The translations under genes were made by a program, and so were the position numbers. A DNA stretch of 64,000 nucleotides, taken from an uncultured Saccharospirillaceae bacterium (lineage in GTDB: Bacteria > Pseudomonadota > Gammaproteobacteria > Pseudomonadales > Oceanobacteraceae). Where the stretch lies: assembly GCA_947499545.1 (NCBI GenBank), contig CANMOZ010000001.1, positions 496,001-560,000 on the forward strand, in the 5' to 3' direction. The notes beneath the pieces are model-generated. The model saw only the letters and a program-made list of their open reading frames with translations, searched no databases and was not told the DNA's origin. Shown here piece by piece: positions 47,010 to 57,194 of this stretch (its first letter is position 1; the number at the start of each line of letters is the position of its first letter).

Positions 47010-48062
47010 TTAATGCTGATTCGTTTTAATGAAGGTTTTAGAAGCTGTTTTAGTCGCTCCATCTTGTAAACGCGTGACAATGATCTCAACTTTGTATTCC
47101 CCTGCAGGCCATTCAGGCTTGATCTCAAATTTTGAGTGATGAAAACCACCATTACTGGATTCTACTCGGGTCTCTGATACTGGAAAGCTTGCTCCTGTTG
47201 GCAAGGTAATAGTACTCCATACCGCAACATCTTCGATTGCATGAATCATCGGCGCATGGAAATCATGCTCAGCCGACTGAACATCAATGCTAAAATCAAG
47301 ATTGAACTGACCGCCTTGCGCATCTATAACAGTTGGAAGAATCGGCCCTTCCCAACGAATATTAATCCCTTTTGAAATCGGCTGAGGCAAGCCTGTCGTT
47401 AGGCTCACAAGCTTGGCTTTTATAAAACCATCTTTAGGCCCTTCTGGTGTCTGAATGTCTCTGAACTCTACATTCAATAGAAAGCTTTGGTCACGCTTAT
47501 CTAACGTCAAATGAGCAGGCACTTCAGCGCCCCAGGGAGCATCAAAACCGGCTTTGGTTGCAATGGCATTTTGCAAAGTAAGGCTAAGTTGCTTAATTTG
47601 TGGCCCCATTCCCTCTTCGAGCTCAACTTCAAAAGGGGCTCCGTTGTGATCATCACCATAAGTGAACTGCACCAAGCCTGACTCAGTGATTTTAATATAA
47701 CGCTTCCCTCTAGAATCCTCTCGGCTCCATATGTATTCTTGATCACCGCATTTTAATGAAATAAAGGAATAGGGAGATTCATCTTTAAAAGTATGTTGGT
47801 TAGAAGCATTATTCAAACTTTCAAATGCTGAATAGTCATTACTGTTTATTGCTTGGGTAAAATGATCAAAGGGATCTGGTCTGTATTGATTGGAGCGCGT
47901 ATTTGCATTGTAAGAAAGGGTTCCTCTTATACGATTGTCACTGCTTTGACAAAAGGAAATGTTTTCTTTATCAGTAATTTTTGCATCAAAGTGATAGGTA
48001 ACCTGCTGAGCAGAAGCAGTACCGGCAACTATAAGAGATAAACTTAAAAGTGTTTTTTTCAT
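47010..48062 (-). CDS. secreted protein of unknown function, 350 residues
   Basis: I take the ATG at 48062 (MKKTLLSL), with AAAGG upstream; the open frame extends 11 codons further. The signal peptide ends near GTASA-QQ (about residue 19). The mature protein is beta-rich, with two Cys in the first 100 residues (SFCQSSDN and LKCGDQEY) that could form a disulphide, and a C-terminal half that looks like one or two immunoglobulin-like beta domains (AEHDFHAPMIHAIEDVAVWS, then WPAGEYKVEIIVTRL). I do not recognise the family. It is monocistronic with its own terminator. Confidence 0.7.
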   Translation of the reverse strand: MKKTLLSLSLIVAGTASAQQVTYHFDAKITDKENISFCQSSDNRIRGTLSYNANTRSNQYRPDPFDHFTQAINSNDYSAFESLNNASNQHTFKDESPYSFISLKCGDQEYIWSREDSRGKRYIKITESGLVQFTYGDDHNGAPFEVELEEGMGPQIKQLSLTLQNAIATKAGFDAPWGAEVPAHLTLDKRDQSFLLNVEFRDIQTPEGPKDGFIKAKLVSLTTGLPQPISKGINIRWEGPILPTVIDAQGGQFNLDFSIDVQSAEHDFHAPMIHAIEDVAVWSTITLPTGASFPVSETRVESSNGGFHHSKFEIKPEWPAGEYKVEIIVTRLQDGATKTASKTFIKTNQH

Positions 48063-48327
48063 GTTACAACCTTTGTTATTGCCTGTCGTTGGCAAATAAT
48101 AACTTAGCCAGTTGCAATCCTAAATTCTTTTAACTCCTTCATGTTTTATCATTCAAAATCCAATTTAAGGTTTTATTTAATATCTGCTTACCATTTTTGA
48201 CAGGCCATTATTTTAAAATAACATGCAAATATTGACACCTCCCACCCACATCTAATTTTTTTTGACTCTGATTTACAATGCAATTTACTGTATGTCCCTT
48301 TTATTTGCATATTTAAATTTTTAGCAT

Positions 48328-48356
48328 AAAAAAACCGCACAACTGTGCGGTTTTTT
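48328..48356 (-). terminator. terminator of glyA
   Basis: AAAAAACCGCAC and GTGCGGTTTTTT pair around AACT, giving a near-perfect stem with a T-run on both strands. It lies about 27 bp after the glyA stop codon. Confidence 0.92.
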
Positions 48357-48382
48357 AGGTAACCATTTAATTTGTATCTTAT

Positions 48383-49645
48383 TTACACAGAATAAACCGG
48401 AAAGTCTTTGCAAAGAGCAACAACTTTATCTTTTATTTCTGCAACCACTGAGTCTTTGTTGCCTGCATCCAAGCTGTCCAAGACATCACAAATCCAAGTG
48501 GTGAGCTGCTGACACTCCGCTTCTTTGAAACCGCGAGTCGTGATCGCAGGCGTACCTAAACGAAGGCCAGAGGTGACAAAGGGTGAGCGGGGATCATTTG
48601 GCACTGAGTTTTTGTTAACGGTGATGTTGGCTTCACCCAGTGCAGCGTCTGCATCTTTACCGGTGTATTCTTTGCCAATGAGATCAAGCAAGAATAAGTG
48701 ATCTTCCGTTCCGTTAGAGACAATTTTAAATCCACGGTCTTGAAAAACACTGACCATAGCCTGAGCATTCTTTACGACTTGCTGCTGGTAGGTTTTGAAT
48801 TCCTCAGACATTGCCTCTTTAAAGCAAATCGCTTTGGCTGCTATCACATGCATCAAAGGACCGCCCTGATTCTCTGGGAAGACAGCGAAATTGAGCTTTT
48901 TATTCAGCTCTTCATCTTGTTTAGCCAGGATCAAGCCACCACGAGGGCCTCGAAGGGTTTTGTGAGTCGTTGTGGTAACGACATCAGCGTATGGCATTGG
49001 GCTTGGGTACACACCAGCGGCGACCAAACCTGCAACATGCGCCATATCAACCAATAAATAGGCACCGACCTCATCGGCGATTTCACGGAATTTAGCCCAA
49101 TCGACGATTTTTGAATAAGCAGAAAACCCAGCAACGATCATTTTAGGCTTGTGTTCACGCGCCAACTCTGCCACTTGCTCGTAATCGATCTCGCCGGTAT
49201 CAGGCTTAATGCCATATTGAACTGCGTTGTAAATTCTGCCAGAGAAAGAAACCGCTGCACCGTGTGTTAAGTGACCGCCATGCGCCAAGCTCATCCCCAA
49301 AACGGTGTCACCTGGCTTGCACAGGGCAGCATACACAGCTGTATTGGCTTGCGAACCAGAGTGTGGCTGAACGTTGGCATAACCCGCTCCAAACAGCTCT
49401 TTAGCTCTTTCAATGGCGAGCTCTTCAACGGTATCAACATGCTCACAGCCGCCGTAATAACGCTTTCGAGGATAGCCTTCAGCATATTTATTGGTTAACG
49501 CTGAGCCTTGGGCTTCCATTACCGCTGGGCTGGTATAGTTCTCTGAAGCAATCAGCTCAACGTGCTCTTCTTGACGATGACGTTCTGCTTCCATGGCTTC
49601 ATGGAGGGCGGCATCAAACTGGGCAATCGTGGTTCGATCAAACAT
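48383..49645 (-). CDS. glyA: serine hydroxymethyltransferase
   Basis: GlyA converts serine and tetrahydrofolate to glycine and methylene-tetrahydrofolate with pyridoxal phosphate. The 420-residue protein has the cofactor motif [16 protein letters not shown], whose Lys forms the Schiff base, plus [18 protein letters not shown] and HSGSQAN. Length and sequence are typical. It is monocistronic; in many relatives it stands beside nrdR, but not here. Confidence 0.98.
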   Translation of the reverse strand: MFDRTTIAQFDAALHEAMEAERHRQEEHVELIASENYTSPAVMEAQGSALTNKYAEGYPRKRYYGGCEHVDTVEELAIERAKELFGAGYANVQPHSGSQANTAVYAALCKPGDTVLGMSLAHGGHLTHGAAVSFSGRIYNAVQYGIKPDTGEIDYEQVAELAREHKPKMIVAGFSAYSKIVDWAKFREIADEVGAYLLVDMAHVAGLVAAGVYPSPMPYADVVTTTTHKTLRGPRGGLILAKQDEELNKKLNFAVFPENQGGPLMHVIAAKAICFKEAMSEEFKTYQQQVVKNAQAMVSVFQDRGFKIVSNGTEDHLFLLDLIGKEYTGKDADAALGEANITVNKNSVPNDPRSPFVTSGLRLGTPAITTRGFKEAECQQLTTWICDVLDSLDAGNKDSVVAEIKDKVVALCKDFPVYSV

Positions 49646-49939
49646 GGGAAACCCCTTTTCGAGTGCGAAAAACTACCAACCCTCGCTGATCACCCCCAGC
49701 TTGCACCTGAACTTCGCTGGCTGTCATGATTCAGCAGTGGCAGGGATGGGCATTGTAGCCCAAGCCTACCGAATAAGACATGGCTAATTGCCGATTGATG
49801 CCTAACCTGGTGCTGTATAGCGGCTCTGTTCTTCTGGTAGGATATCGCCATAGTGCTTACCAACCCAGAAGATGCCTAAGAGCTTAATGCTGAGGCTTTG
49901 TTCTGGTTATGGCATCGACAAGAGAAACAGACGTACGAC
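49646..49939. other. intergenic region upstream of glyA
   Basis: This gap of about 290 bp lies between divergent genes and should hold the glyA promoter. No riboswitch-like structure or RNA gene was recognised. Confidence 0.4.
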
Positions 49940-50362
49940 ATGACGAATAAATCAAATAAAGACCAAGCCGTTGCATTGATTCAGAGCTATTACGATGCAT
50001 TCAACGCTGAGGATATGCCAAGCTTCTTGGCGCTATTGAGTGAAGATGTGATTCACGACCTCAATCAAGGTAAAACTGAAATTGGCAAAGCCGCTTTTGC
50101 TGATTTCATGGCTATTATGGTGGAACATTACCAAGAACGCATTTCAGACTTAATCATCACAGCCAATGAAGAAGGGACTCGAGTTGCAGCCGAATCAATT
50201 GTTACCGGCCAATACCTGAAAACTCAAACAGGCCTGCCTGAAGCAAAAGGTCAGACCTACAGCCTGCCCGTTGGCGCCTTCTTTGAAATTAAAAACGATA
50301 AAATCTCAAGGGTAACATCCTACTACAACCTACAAAGCTGGATTGAGCAGGTTTCTGCTTAA
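49940..50362 (+). CDS. NTF2-like / ketosteroid isomerase-related protein
   Basis: The 140-residue protein has the cone-shaped NTF2-like pattern: AVALIQSYYDAFNAEDMPSF, then LSEDVIHDLNQGKTEIGKAAF and a final SYYNLQSWIEQV. Such proteins include isomerases and small-molecule binding proteins; the ligand is unknown. I start at the ATG at 49940 because upstream frame sequence is not family-like, though no clear ribosome binding site is seen. A terminator follows the stop codon. Confidence 0.78.
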   Translation: MTNKSNKDQAVALIQSYYDAFNAEDMPSFLALLSEDVIHDLNQGKTEIGKAAFADFMAIMVEHYQERISDLIITANEEGTRVAAESIVTGQYLKTQTGLPEAKGQTYSLPVGAFFEIKNDKISRVTSYYNLQSWIEQVSA

Positions 50363-50368
50363 CCATTG

Positions 50369-50400
50369 AAAAAGCCCCAGCATCTGCATTGGGGCTTTTT
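50369..50400. terminator. bidirectional terminator
   Basis: AAAAAGCCCCA and TGGGGCTTTTT pair around a short loop, with T-runs on both sides. It ends the NTF2-like gene and may also serve the convergent orn gene, 30 bp away. Confidence 0.9.
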
Positions 50401-50430
50401 ACGTAAAAACCTACAGGTTAATGCTTTACA

Positions 50431-51006
50431 TCAAGGTTTTTTATTGGGGTCTTGAGGGGGCTCAATGAAGTTAAAAACATACTTACGATAAAAATCCAAC
50501 TCGGCCAAGGATTCGCGAATGTCTTCTAGGGCCAAGTGTGTGCCTTTCTTTTGCAAATATTGCTTAAAATCCGGACGCCAGCGACGGACCAACTCTTTGA
50601 TCGTTGAAACATCGAGATTTCGGTAATGGAAGTAGGCTTCTAAATTGGGCATATAGCGCTCAAGAAAACGGCGATCCTGATGGATGCTGTTGCCGCACAT
50701 GGGCGAAGCACCTTTTGGAACCCACTTTTGCAGAAACTCGATGGTAACGCGTTCTGCTTCGTCGTTGGATGTCTGACTTGCAAGCACACGTGACACCAAA
50801 CCCGAATTACCGTGGGTCTTCTGATTCCATTCATCCATACCATCAAGCGCCGCCTTTGGCTGACGAACAGCCAGGTTGGGGCCTTCCGCTAACATATTGA
50901 GGTCGTTATCCGTGACCACCGTAGCGATTTCGATGATGACATCGTTGCTTGGGTCAAGCCCGGTCATTTCCAGGTCGATCCAAATGAGGTTATCAGGACT
51001 GATCAT
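50431..51006 (-). CDS. orn: oligoribonuclease
   Basis: Orn degrades 2-5 nucleotide RNAs, including pGpG from cyclic-di-GMP breakdown. The 191-residue protein has the DEDDh exonuclease motifs: [10 protein letters not shown] at residues 9-18, a [13 protein letters not shown] block, and a C-terminal [18 protein letters not shown] with the catalytic His and Asp. It is divergent from rsgA with about 70 bp between, an arrangement conserved in many gammaproteobacteria. Confidence 0.97.
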   Translation of the reverse strand: MISPDNLIWIDLEMTGLDPSNDVIIEIATVVTDNDLNMLAEGPNLAVRQPKAALDGMDEWNQKTHGNSGLVSRVLASQTSNDEAERVTIEFLQKWVPKGASPMCGNSIHQDRRFLERYMPNLEAYFHYRNLDVSTIKELVRRWRPDFKQYLQKKGTHLALEDIRESLAELDFYRKYVFNFIEPPQDPNKKP

Positions 51007-51076
51007 GTAACTCCTACGTTTAAACTAAGTCCATACTGTGACAAAATGACTTAGGTCCCTATTACAACACACCTCT

Positions 51077-52129
51077 ATGAGCAAACGTAAGCTTTCCAAG
51101 CAACAAGCCTGGCGCGTCCAGAAGATCCAAAGCGAACGAGCCCTAAGGGCCCTACGTAAAGAACAGCAAATTGAGCAGCAATTGCAAGGCGCTGAGTTAG
51201 GGCAGGAGCAAGAAGGCATCGTAATTGCCCACTTTGGCACTCAACTCCTGGTCGAAAGCCGCACGCCTGATGGCATAGCCCAACAGGCTCGCTGCCACAT
51301 TCGGGCCAATTTAGGCAATCTCGTGACCGGCGACCAGGTTATCTGGCGTGCTCAATCGAGTACTGACGGTGAAAGCCAGGGGGTGGTGGTTGCCCGCTTA
51401 GACAGGCGTTCAGAGATTCTCAGGCCTAGCCCTCACAGCGGGCTCAAACCGGTCGCAGCCAACGTTGACCTCATGGTTCTGGTCATTGCACCGGAGCCAG
51501 AGGCTCACGCCGAGCTAATTGATCGCTACTTGGTGGCAGCTGAGATCAGCGGCATTCGTCCTCTATTATTGCTCAACAAATCGGATTTGTTGCACGAGAA
51601 CGCACAGGGCGAGCGCTTGGAGGCTTTACTCCAACTCTATGCATCTTTGGGCTACGAACACCTCAAGGTGTCGAAAAATGACCCTGAAGCCCTCATTCAA
51701 CTGAAAGAGACGCTTAAAGAGGATATTTCTGTCTTTGTGGGGCAATCTGGTGTCGGTAAGTCTTCTTTAATCAACGCTTTGCTGCCCGAAGAAGAGTTAA
51801 AAGTGGGCGCACTTTCAGAAGCGCGCAAGACTGGCAAGCACACGACAACAACGGCTCGCTTATATCACTTCCCCTCAGGGGGGGACCTTATCGACTCGCC
51901 AGGTATCCGCGAATTTGGCTTGTGGCATATGAGTGCAGAGCAGGTGTTATCCGGATTTGTCGAGTTGAACGCTCTCAACGGGCAGTGCAAATTTAGAAAC
52001 TGTCAGCACCAGAACGAACCAGGCTGCGCCGTATTGAAAGCCCTAGAGAACCAGCAGCTGCATCCGTCACGTTTTGAAAGCTTTAAACGCATTTTGAAAC
52101 AAATTGAAGACAACCAGCGGCCTTACTGA
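51077..52129 (+). CDS. rsgA: ribosome small subunit-dependent GTPase A
   Basis: RsgA helps late assembly of the 30S subunit. The 350-residue protein has an N-terminal OB-fold (about 35-110), a circularly permuted GTPase with LLLNKSDLL (G4) before GQSGVGKSSLINALL (G1) and DSPGIREFG (G3), and a C-terminal zinc site CKFRNCQHQNEPGC. The basic N-terminus (MSKRKLSKQQAWRVQKIQ) is typical. It is divergent from orn. Confidence 0.97.
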   Translation: MSKRKLSKQQAWRVQKIQSERALRALRKEQQIEQQLQGAELGQEQEGIVIAHFGTQLLVESRTPDGIAQQARCHIRANLGNLVTGDQVIWRAQSSTDGESQGVVVARLDRRSEILRPSPHSGLKPVAANVDLMVLVIAPEPEAHAELIDRYLVAAEISGIRPLLLLNKSDLLHENAQGERLEALLQLYASLGYEHLKVSKNDPEALIQLKETLKEDISVFVGQSGVGKSSLINALLPEEELKVGALSEARKTGKHTTTTARLYHFPSGGDLIDSPGIREFGLWHMSAEQVLSGFVELNALNGQCKFRNCQHQNEPGCAVLKALENQQLHPSRFESFKRILKQIEDNQRPY

Positions 52130-52192
52130 AACCCAATCAGTACTTTTCAAATTGGCCATAGGTATCTGCTCGAGATAAGACTGAAAGGTTGT

Positions 52193-53212
52193 ATGAACAT
52201 ACTGAAATTTGATCAACACCCAGACTGGTTAGGCTTTACACTCGCAAACCCGTATAACACACCGTCAAAGTGCCAAGAGGGCATCACTCAAGCAGACGGC
52301 ACTTTGGTTTCAGCAAGCTGGTTAGCGCCTGGTGTCCTTAAACTGCTCCCTCAAGAAATTCTCCATAAAGAGACATGGGTTCTTTCTGCAGGTATACACG
52401 GCAATGAGACGGCTCCAATTGAATGGTTAAATCAACTACTTGCATCTTGGTGCAACGGTGATTGGGTTTTGAAGGAGCCCTTGCTGTTGATCATGGGTAA
52501 CCTGAAAGCCATGACTCAGCAAGAACGCTTTTTAGAAACCAATATGAATCGTTTGTTTGGCCCCGATACGCCCAAAGGATCAGGCTACGAAATAGAGCGT
52601 GCGAAAACCCTAAGAAAGATTCTTTCAGAACACTATCAACAACATCCAGCTCACTTTGTTCATTATGATCTGCATACGGCCATACGGGGTTCAAAATACG
52701 AACGCTTTGCAGTATGTCCTTTATCGTCAGGCAAGATGTCAGATACCCAGCGGAATTTTCTAGAGACTGCCGACATACAAGCCGCACTTCACAATACTAC
52801 CCTATCGGGCAATACTTTTTCTTCCTTCAGTGCCTACCAATACGGGGCTGAAGCGGCCACTCTTGAACTTGGGAAAGTACATCCATTTGGTGAAAACAAC
52901 CTCAACTCGCTTACTTCACTCACAAAATCGATACTCAAACGTCTTTCAGGGGAATCGATTGATATAACAAGAACCCGTGAGAAGCTTCTTCATTTCAAAA
53001 TCAAAGGGGAAGTGACTCGAAAGACAGAAGCCTTTAAGTTTTATGTGACAGATGAAGTAGACAACTTCACGGCTTTTAATCCCCACACTCTTATTGCAGA
53101 AGATATCGATTATGAATATAGGGTTGGGGCTCAAACGGAATACATACTCTTTCCAAACCCAAAGGTTCAGCTCGGCCATAGGGCAGCACTAATGGTCAAA
53201 AAGATGGCCTAG
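52193..53212 (+). CDS. astE: succinylglutamate desuccinylase
   Basis: AstE removes succinate from succinylglutamate, the last step of the arginine succinyltransferase pathway. The 339-residue zinc enzyme has AGIHGNETAPIEWLN with the first His and Glu zinc ligands, NMNRLFG, YDLHTAIRGSKYERFA with the third His, and a C-terminal AATLELGKVHPFG containing the catalytic Glu. The other ast genes are not in the window. It is the last core gene before the IS remnant. Confidence 0.93.
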   Translation: MNILKFDQHPDWLGFTLANPYNTPSKCQEGITQADGTLVSASWLAPGVLKLLPQEILHKETWVLSAGIHGNETAPIEWLNQLLASWCNGDWVLKEPLLLIMGNLKAMTQQERFLETNMNRLFGPDTPKGSGYEIERAKTLRKILSEHYQQHPAHFVHYDLHTAIRGSKYERFAVCPLSSGKMSDTQRNFLETADIQAALHNTTLSGNTFSSFSAYQYGAEAATLELGKVHPFGENNLNSLTSLTKSILKRLSGESIDITRTREKLLHFKIKGEVTRKTEAFKFYVTDEVDNFTAFNPHTLIAEDIDYEYRVGAQTEYILFPNPKVQLGHRAALMVKKMA

Positions 53213-53316
53213 GAAAATCACTCTCGCATTCGATGTAAATAATCTATACATTTGATTAATTGTTATTCAAAGTTGACTCTATCAATTTCAAACCATTGCT
53301 CATCTACACTAATGTC

Positions 53317-53760
53317 TTAATATGGAACAACATCGGATAGCATAGGAAAATGTAAGTTAGGATCAAACTCTACTGACAATTGATCCAACACGTCACTGTC
53401 ATAGGCCTTATCACCAATAAGCCTGCAAGGTTGCGCCAACGTTGTTCTCGCTTCCAATGTTAATAACACGAGTTTGACTTCGTGAGGCGTCGCTGATGTT
53501 GCTAGGACTGAGATCGGATAACCCTTGGCATCTGCGATGGCCATCACTTTGGAACCCTTGCCCCGCTTGGTTTTGCCAATGCCGGTGCCCTTTTTTTTGC
53601 AGCACTGAAACTTCCGTCAATGTAACATTCGTGAAGCTGAACACGATGTGAACATTCCAAATATTGATTTAATGCCGTTTAAAGCGTTTTCATAACACCC
53701 GCTTCTCTTCATTGTTGGAAGCGACGGCGACAGGTTTGATAAGGGCGGATATTCTTTTAT
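53317..53760 (-). mobile_element. IS5-family transposase remnant (frameshifted, 5'-truncated)
   Basis: The minus strand encodes pieces of an IS5-type DDE transposase: LNQYLECSHRVQLHECYIDGS near 53610-53670, then KGTGIGKTKRGKGSKVMAIAD in another frame, then LIGDKAYDSDVLDQL with the second acidic position. The switch falls at an A-run (about 53593-53600). Upstream sequence RRRFQQ is followed by a stop, and no intact 5' end or inverted repeats were found. It is inactive and marks the edge of the AT-rich polysaccharide region. Confidence 0.78.
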
Positions 53761-54092
53761 TTTTATCTTACAATAGGGTTGGCGTAGCTTGTCTCTTTTA
53801 AGGCAATATGAGATAGCTTCTAGTCTTTATTTGAAGTAGCTATAGCCTACCTAAGAAAGGGTTTAGTTATCACCTGCAAATAGCTATCAGCATACAAGTC
53901 AATATTTAATGCTTTCAAATTACTATAAATTGAAAGATCTGAACTAATTGGTAAAGTAATTATATATTAACTTTCATGTAAAATGAGAAGCAAGATTATA
54001 GGAGTTACACAACTCAACAAAAAACATCCTCAATATTAAAATTCATTTAAGATAGAAATGTTAATATTAAATTGAATAAACTGTACTATTAA
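53761..54092. other. AT-rich geneless stretch
   Basis: This stretch lies between the IS remnant and the end of the formyltransferase-fusion gene. I see no coding frame. No clear terminator was found. Confidence 0.4.
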
Positions 54093-55775
54093 TCAAGCTT
54101 TCAACTCACCTTTCACTTTATTTAAACGCTGAAGTCTACAAAAGTCAACAGCCGCCACTTTGTCATTAGCACTAAAATGATGAGTTGAAACGATACCTTT
54201 CTTAAAGTTTGGATTTACAGTAGACACTCTTCTTTCCTCAAACCCACTCTCACTCAACTGAATAACTTCATTAACTCCGAACGATTTACCATAATGCTCC
54301 TTGCCATGAATTTGGTTTACGCGATACAATTTATCATTAAAATAAAATGCACCTCCATTTCGGGCAGATAAAGAATCAAAAATTACAGGGTTTTGATTCT
54401 TTATAGGCTTCCAATTATTTGAACGTAGTTCATCAGACCAAAAAATATGTAACTCTGATTGAAATTCACCAAAACCAGCACTGCAGATATTTGTCAACAT
54501 AAACCATTTGTTATGATTATTTATCATAATCGTATCTGCTGCATAGATATTTTTCATTAATACTTTTTCAAGCTTCCAAACCATTGGAAATTCATAACAT
54601 TTATAAAGCCTTATATCTTTAGCATCATGAGTTTCTGGAATCATAAAAATTTCACCATCAGACTCAAATATATAAGGAAAAGATAGATGAAAATTTTCTT
54701 CCAACACCACACCTAAAAACTCGTAATCATTACCATTAAGCTTCACAACTGATATTCGGCCTTTATTATCACTAAAGAATAGATCCTCAACAAATATGTA
54801 ATTAGAGCTTTTATAGGTAAAAACAAAAGGATCTGCTAAAAACCTTCCTTTAGGGTTCTTTATTTCCGAATAACGCCAAAGTGATTTTCTAAAGTCATTG
54901 TGATTAGCAAAGCCAACACTCCATCTAGCTACTTTTGGTCCCAGTACCTTGGATACTAAATTCATGTACATTTTTGGTATAGATACAACACCAAAATATC
55001 TTAACAACGTTAACGATGATTCAATCTTATATAGCTTATTATCATGTAATCTAGGTCCTTCTTTAGAAGGTAATTTTCTATTTTTAGCGACGTATTCAAG
55101 TATTTTTTTTAAAAAATAATTTGATTTTTCCAACAATTGAGCACTGTTTGACAACCAATACCCGCGGGACATCAAATTACCTCTAAACAAAACATCACCA
55201 CCATCCAACTCGTTAGTAAGTTTTTGAATGATAAAGCCAGATGTTGGGGTGTTATCTAACACCTCCCAAAACCCACTAGGCCCACCACGATTTACACGAT
55301 TGTCTCCATGATGGAAAGATAAAATACCAAAGGCAGGTATTTCTAAAATTTTTCCTTTTATAATGCCAGTGCCACATCTAATTATGCAATCCAAGCCAAG
55401 AGCCTTAATCTTTTCAATATCTTCAAATGTAAAATCCAGATAAATTCCAGATTTAGACCTAGCTCCTTCAACCGAAACTATTTTAAAATCATTATCACTT
55501 TTAAGGTCAATTAATTTCCCATAATTTGGGAACTTTTTAGTAGCAGGGCCGTATTCAATTGATCTTATCAATCTATAAAGCAGAGATTGAAAAGTTTTCT
55601 CAAATAATTTAAATATGCTACCTTTGAATAATTTATTATTTTTTGTATCTTTATAGTCAGTTATTATTATTGGGTCATGAAAAAGATCATTGCTATCAAT
55701 GTACATAATAAGATCATAAACATAATAATTTACACAGCTACTATCTACTAAAAAACCCACCCTAAGTTTTTTCAT
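54093..55775 (-). CDS. fusion of a formyltransferase-fold domain and a GINT1_N-like domain
   Basis: The 560-residue protein has two parts. The N-terminal part (about 1-250) has the formyltransferase fold with FHHGDNRVNRGGPSGFWE and IQKLTNELDGGDVLFRG, containing the His and Asp expected at the active site; the Asn usually found two residues before the His is Ser. The C-terminal part (about 290-555) resembles the N-terminal domain of plant glucosamine inositolphosphorylceramide transferase, with a five-bladed beta-propeller pattern: GRFLADPFVF, YIFVEDLFF and FMIPETHD repeated. Such fusions occur in polysaccharide clusters. The likely role is acyl or formyl modification of a surface sugar. Confidence 0.75.
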   Translation of the reverse strand: MKKLRVGFLVDSSCVNYYVYDLIMYIDSNDLFHDPIIITDYKDTKNNKLFKGSIFKLFEKTFQSLLYRLIRSIEYGPATKKFPNYGKLIDLKSDNDFKIVSVEGARSKSGIYLDFTFEDIEKIKALGLDCIIRCGTGIIKGKILEIPAFGILSFHHGDNRVNRGGPSGFWEVLDNTPTSGFIIQKLTNELDGGDVLFRGNLMSRGYWLSNSAQLLEKSNYFLKKILEYVAKNRKLPSKEGPRLHDNKLYKIESSLTLLRYFGVVSIPKMYMNLVSKVLGPKVARWSVGFANHNDFRKSLWRYSEIKNPKGRFLADPFVFTYKSSNYIFVEDLFFSDNKGRISVVKLNGNDYEFLGVVLEENFHLSFPYIFESDGEIFMIPETHDAKDIRLYKCYEFPMVWKLEKVLMKNIYAADTIMINNHNKWFMLTNICSAGFGEFQSELHIFWSDELRSNNWKPIKNQNPVIFDSLSARNGGAFYFNDKLYRVNQIHGKEHYGKSFGVNEVIQLSESGFEERRVSTVNPNFKKGIVSTHHFSANDKVAAVDFCRLQRLNKVKGELKA

Positions 55776-55968
55776 ATATTTCCCATAAAGTCAACACGCA
55801 AAGCAATAGCGGATATTTTTTATTTGCAGTAATTAAACAGACCCGACAATGGGTTTATATTAAATCATAATTAGATAAAAATATACTATGGACAAAATAA
55901 TGTAGATGAAAAGCACTTTAAATAGATACGTATGGCAAAATACTTATATAAAATACAAATAAAGAGAG

Positions 55969-56490
55969 TTACATATTTATATGTTTTAATGAATTTAGAT
56001 CAACATTCAAATATTGATCATTACCAAGTAAATTAAGCAAAAGAACAACTCTTTGCTCCTTACATGAGAGGACATTTGCGCAAACTCCTTTAAATGGTCC
56101 ATCGAGAACTTCAACTTTATCACCAACAGTGAATGGCAATTTTTCCGAATTTAAAAGTTGCTGAGTTTCTAGTTTTTTAATTGATATAACAAGTGCGTCA
56201 GATACCCAGGCAATTTCAGAACCAAATTTAACTAGCCGGCTTACTCCATATGTTGATCTAATACTAGAAAAAGATTGTTCATCATATCTAGATGTAAGGA
56301 ACAAATACCTGGGAAACATTGGTGATTGCACTTGTTTCCAACGGCCGTTTACTCTCCTATTTTCATACCATATCGGTAAATAAACTTCATATTCTTGGAG
56401 CAATAAATTTTTTGCTGCGGAACTTTCCATGCGTGGTTTAGTCATTACAACAATCCACTTTTTTGCTGCAGGAATATCTTTCATAAGCAA
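55969..56490 (-). CDS. RfaH/NusG-like transcription antiterminator
   Basis: The 173-residue protein has the NusG N-terminal domain (KKWIVVMTKPRMESSAAKNL, then VYLPIWYENRR and SPMFPRYLFL) and a C-terminal KOW motif (FTVGDKVEVLDGPFKGVCANV). RfaH-type paralogues bind RNA polymerase at an ops element and increase expression of long polysaccharide operons. Lying inside the O-antigen cluster it is probably such a specialised paralogue. No ops (GGCGGTAG) sequence was found nearby by eye. ATG at 56484 (MKDIPAA) is an alternative start. Confidence 0.88.
   Translation of the reverse strand: MLMKDIPAAKKWIVVMTKPRMESSAAKNLLLQEYEVYLPIWYENRRVNGRWKQVQSPMFPRYLFLTSRYDEQSFSSIRSTYGVSRLVKFGSEIAWVSDALVISIKKLETQQLLNSEKLPFTVGDKVEVLDGPFKGVCANVLSCKEQRVVLLLNLLGNDQYLNVDLNSLKHINM

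Positions 56491-57194
<704 letters not shown>

Noticed and set aside
53740-53760. GGGCGGAT as an ops element for the RfaH-like protein
   Set aside because: It matches only part of the GGCGGTAG consensus and lies inside the transposase remnant, not ahead of a polysaccharide operon.
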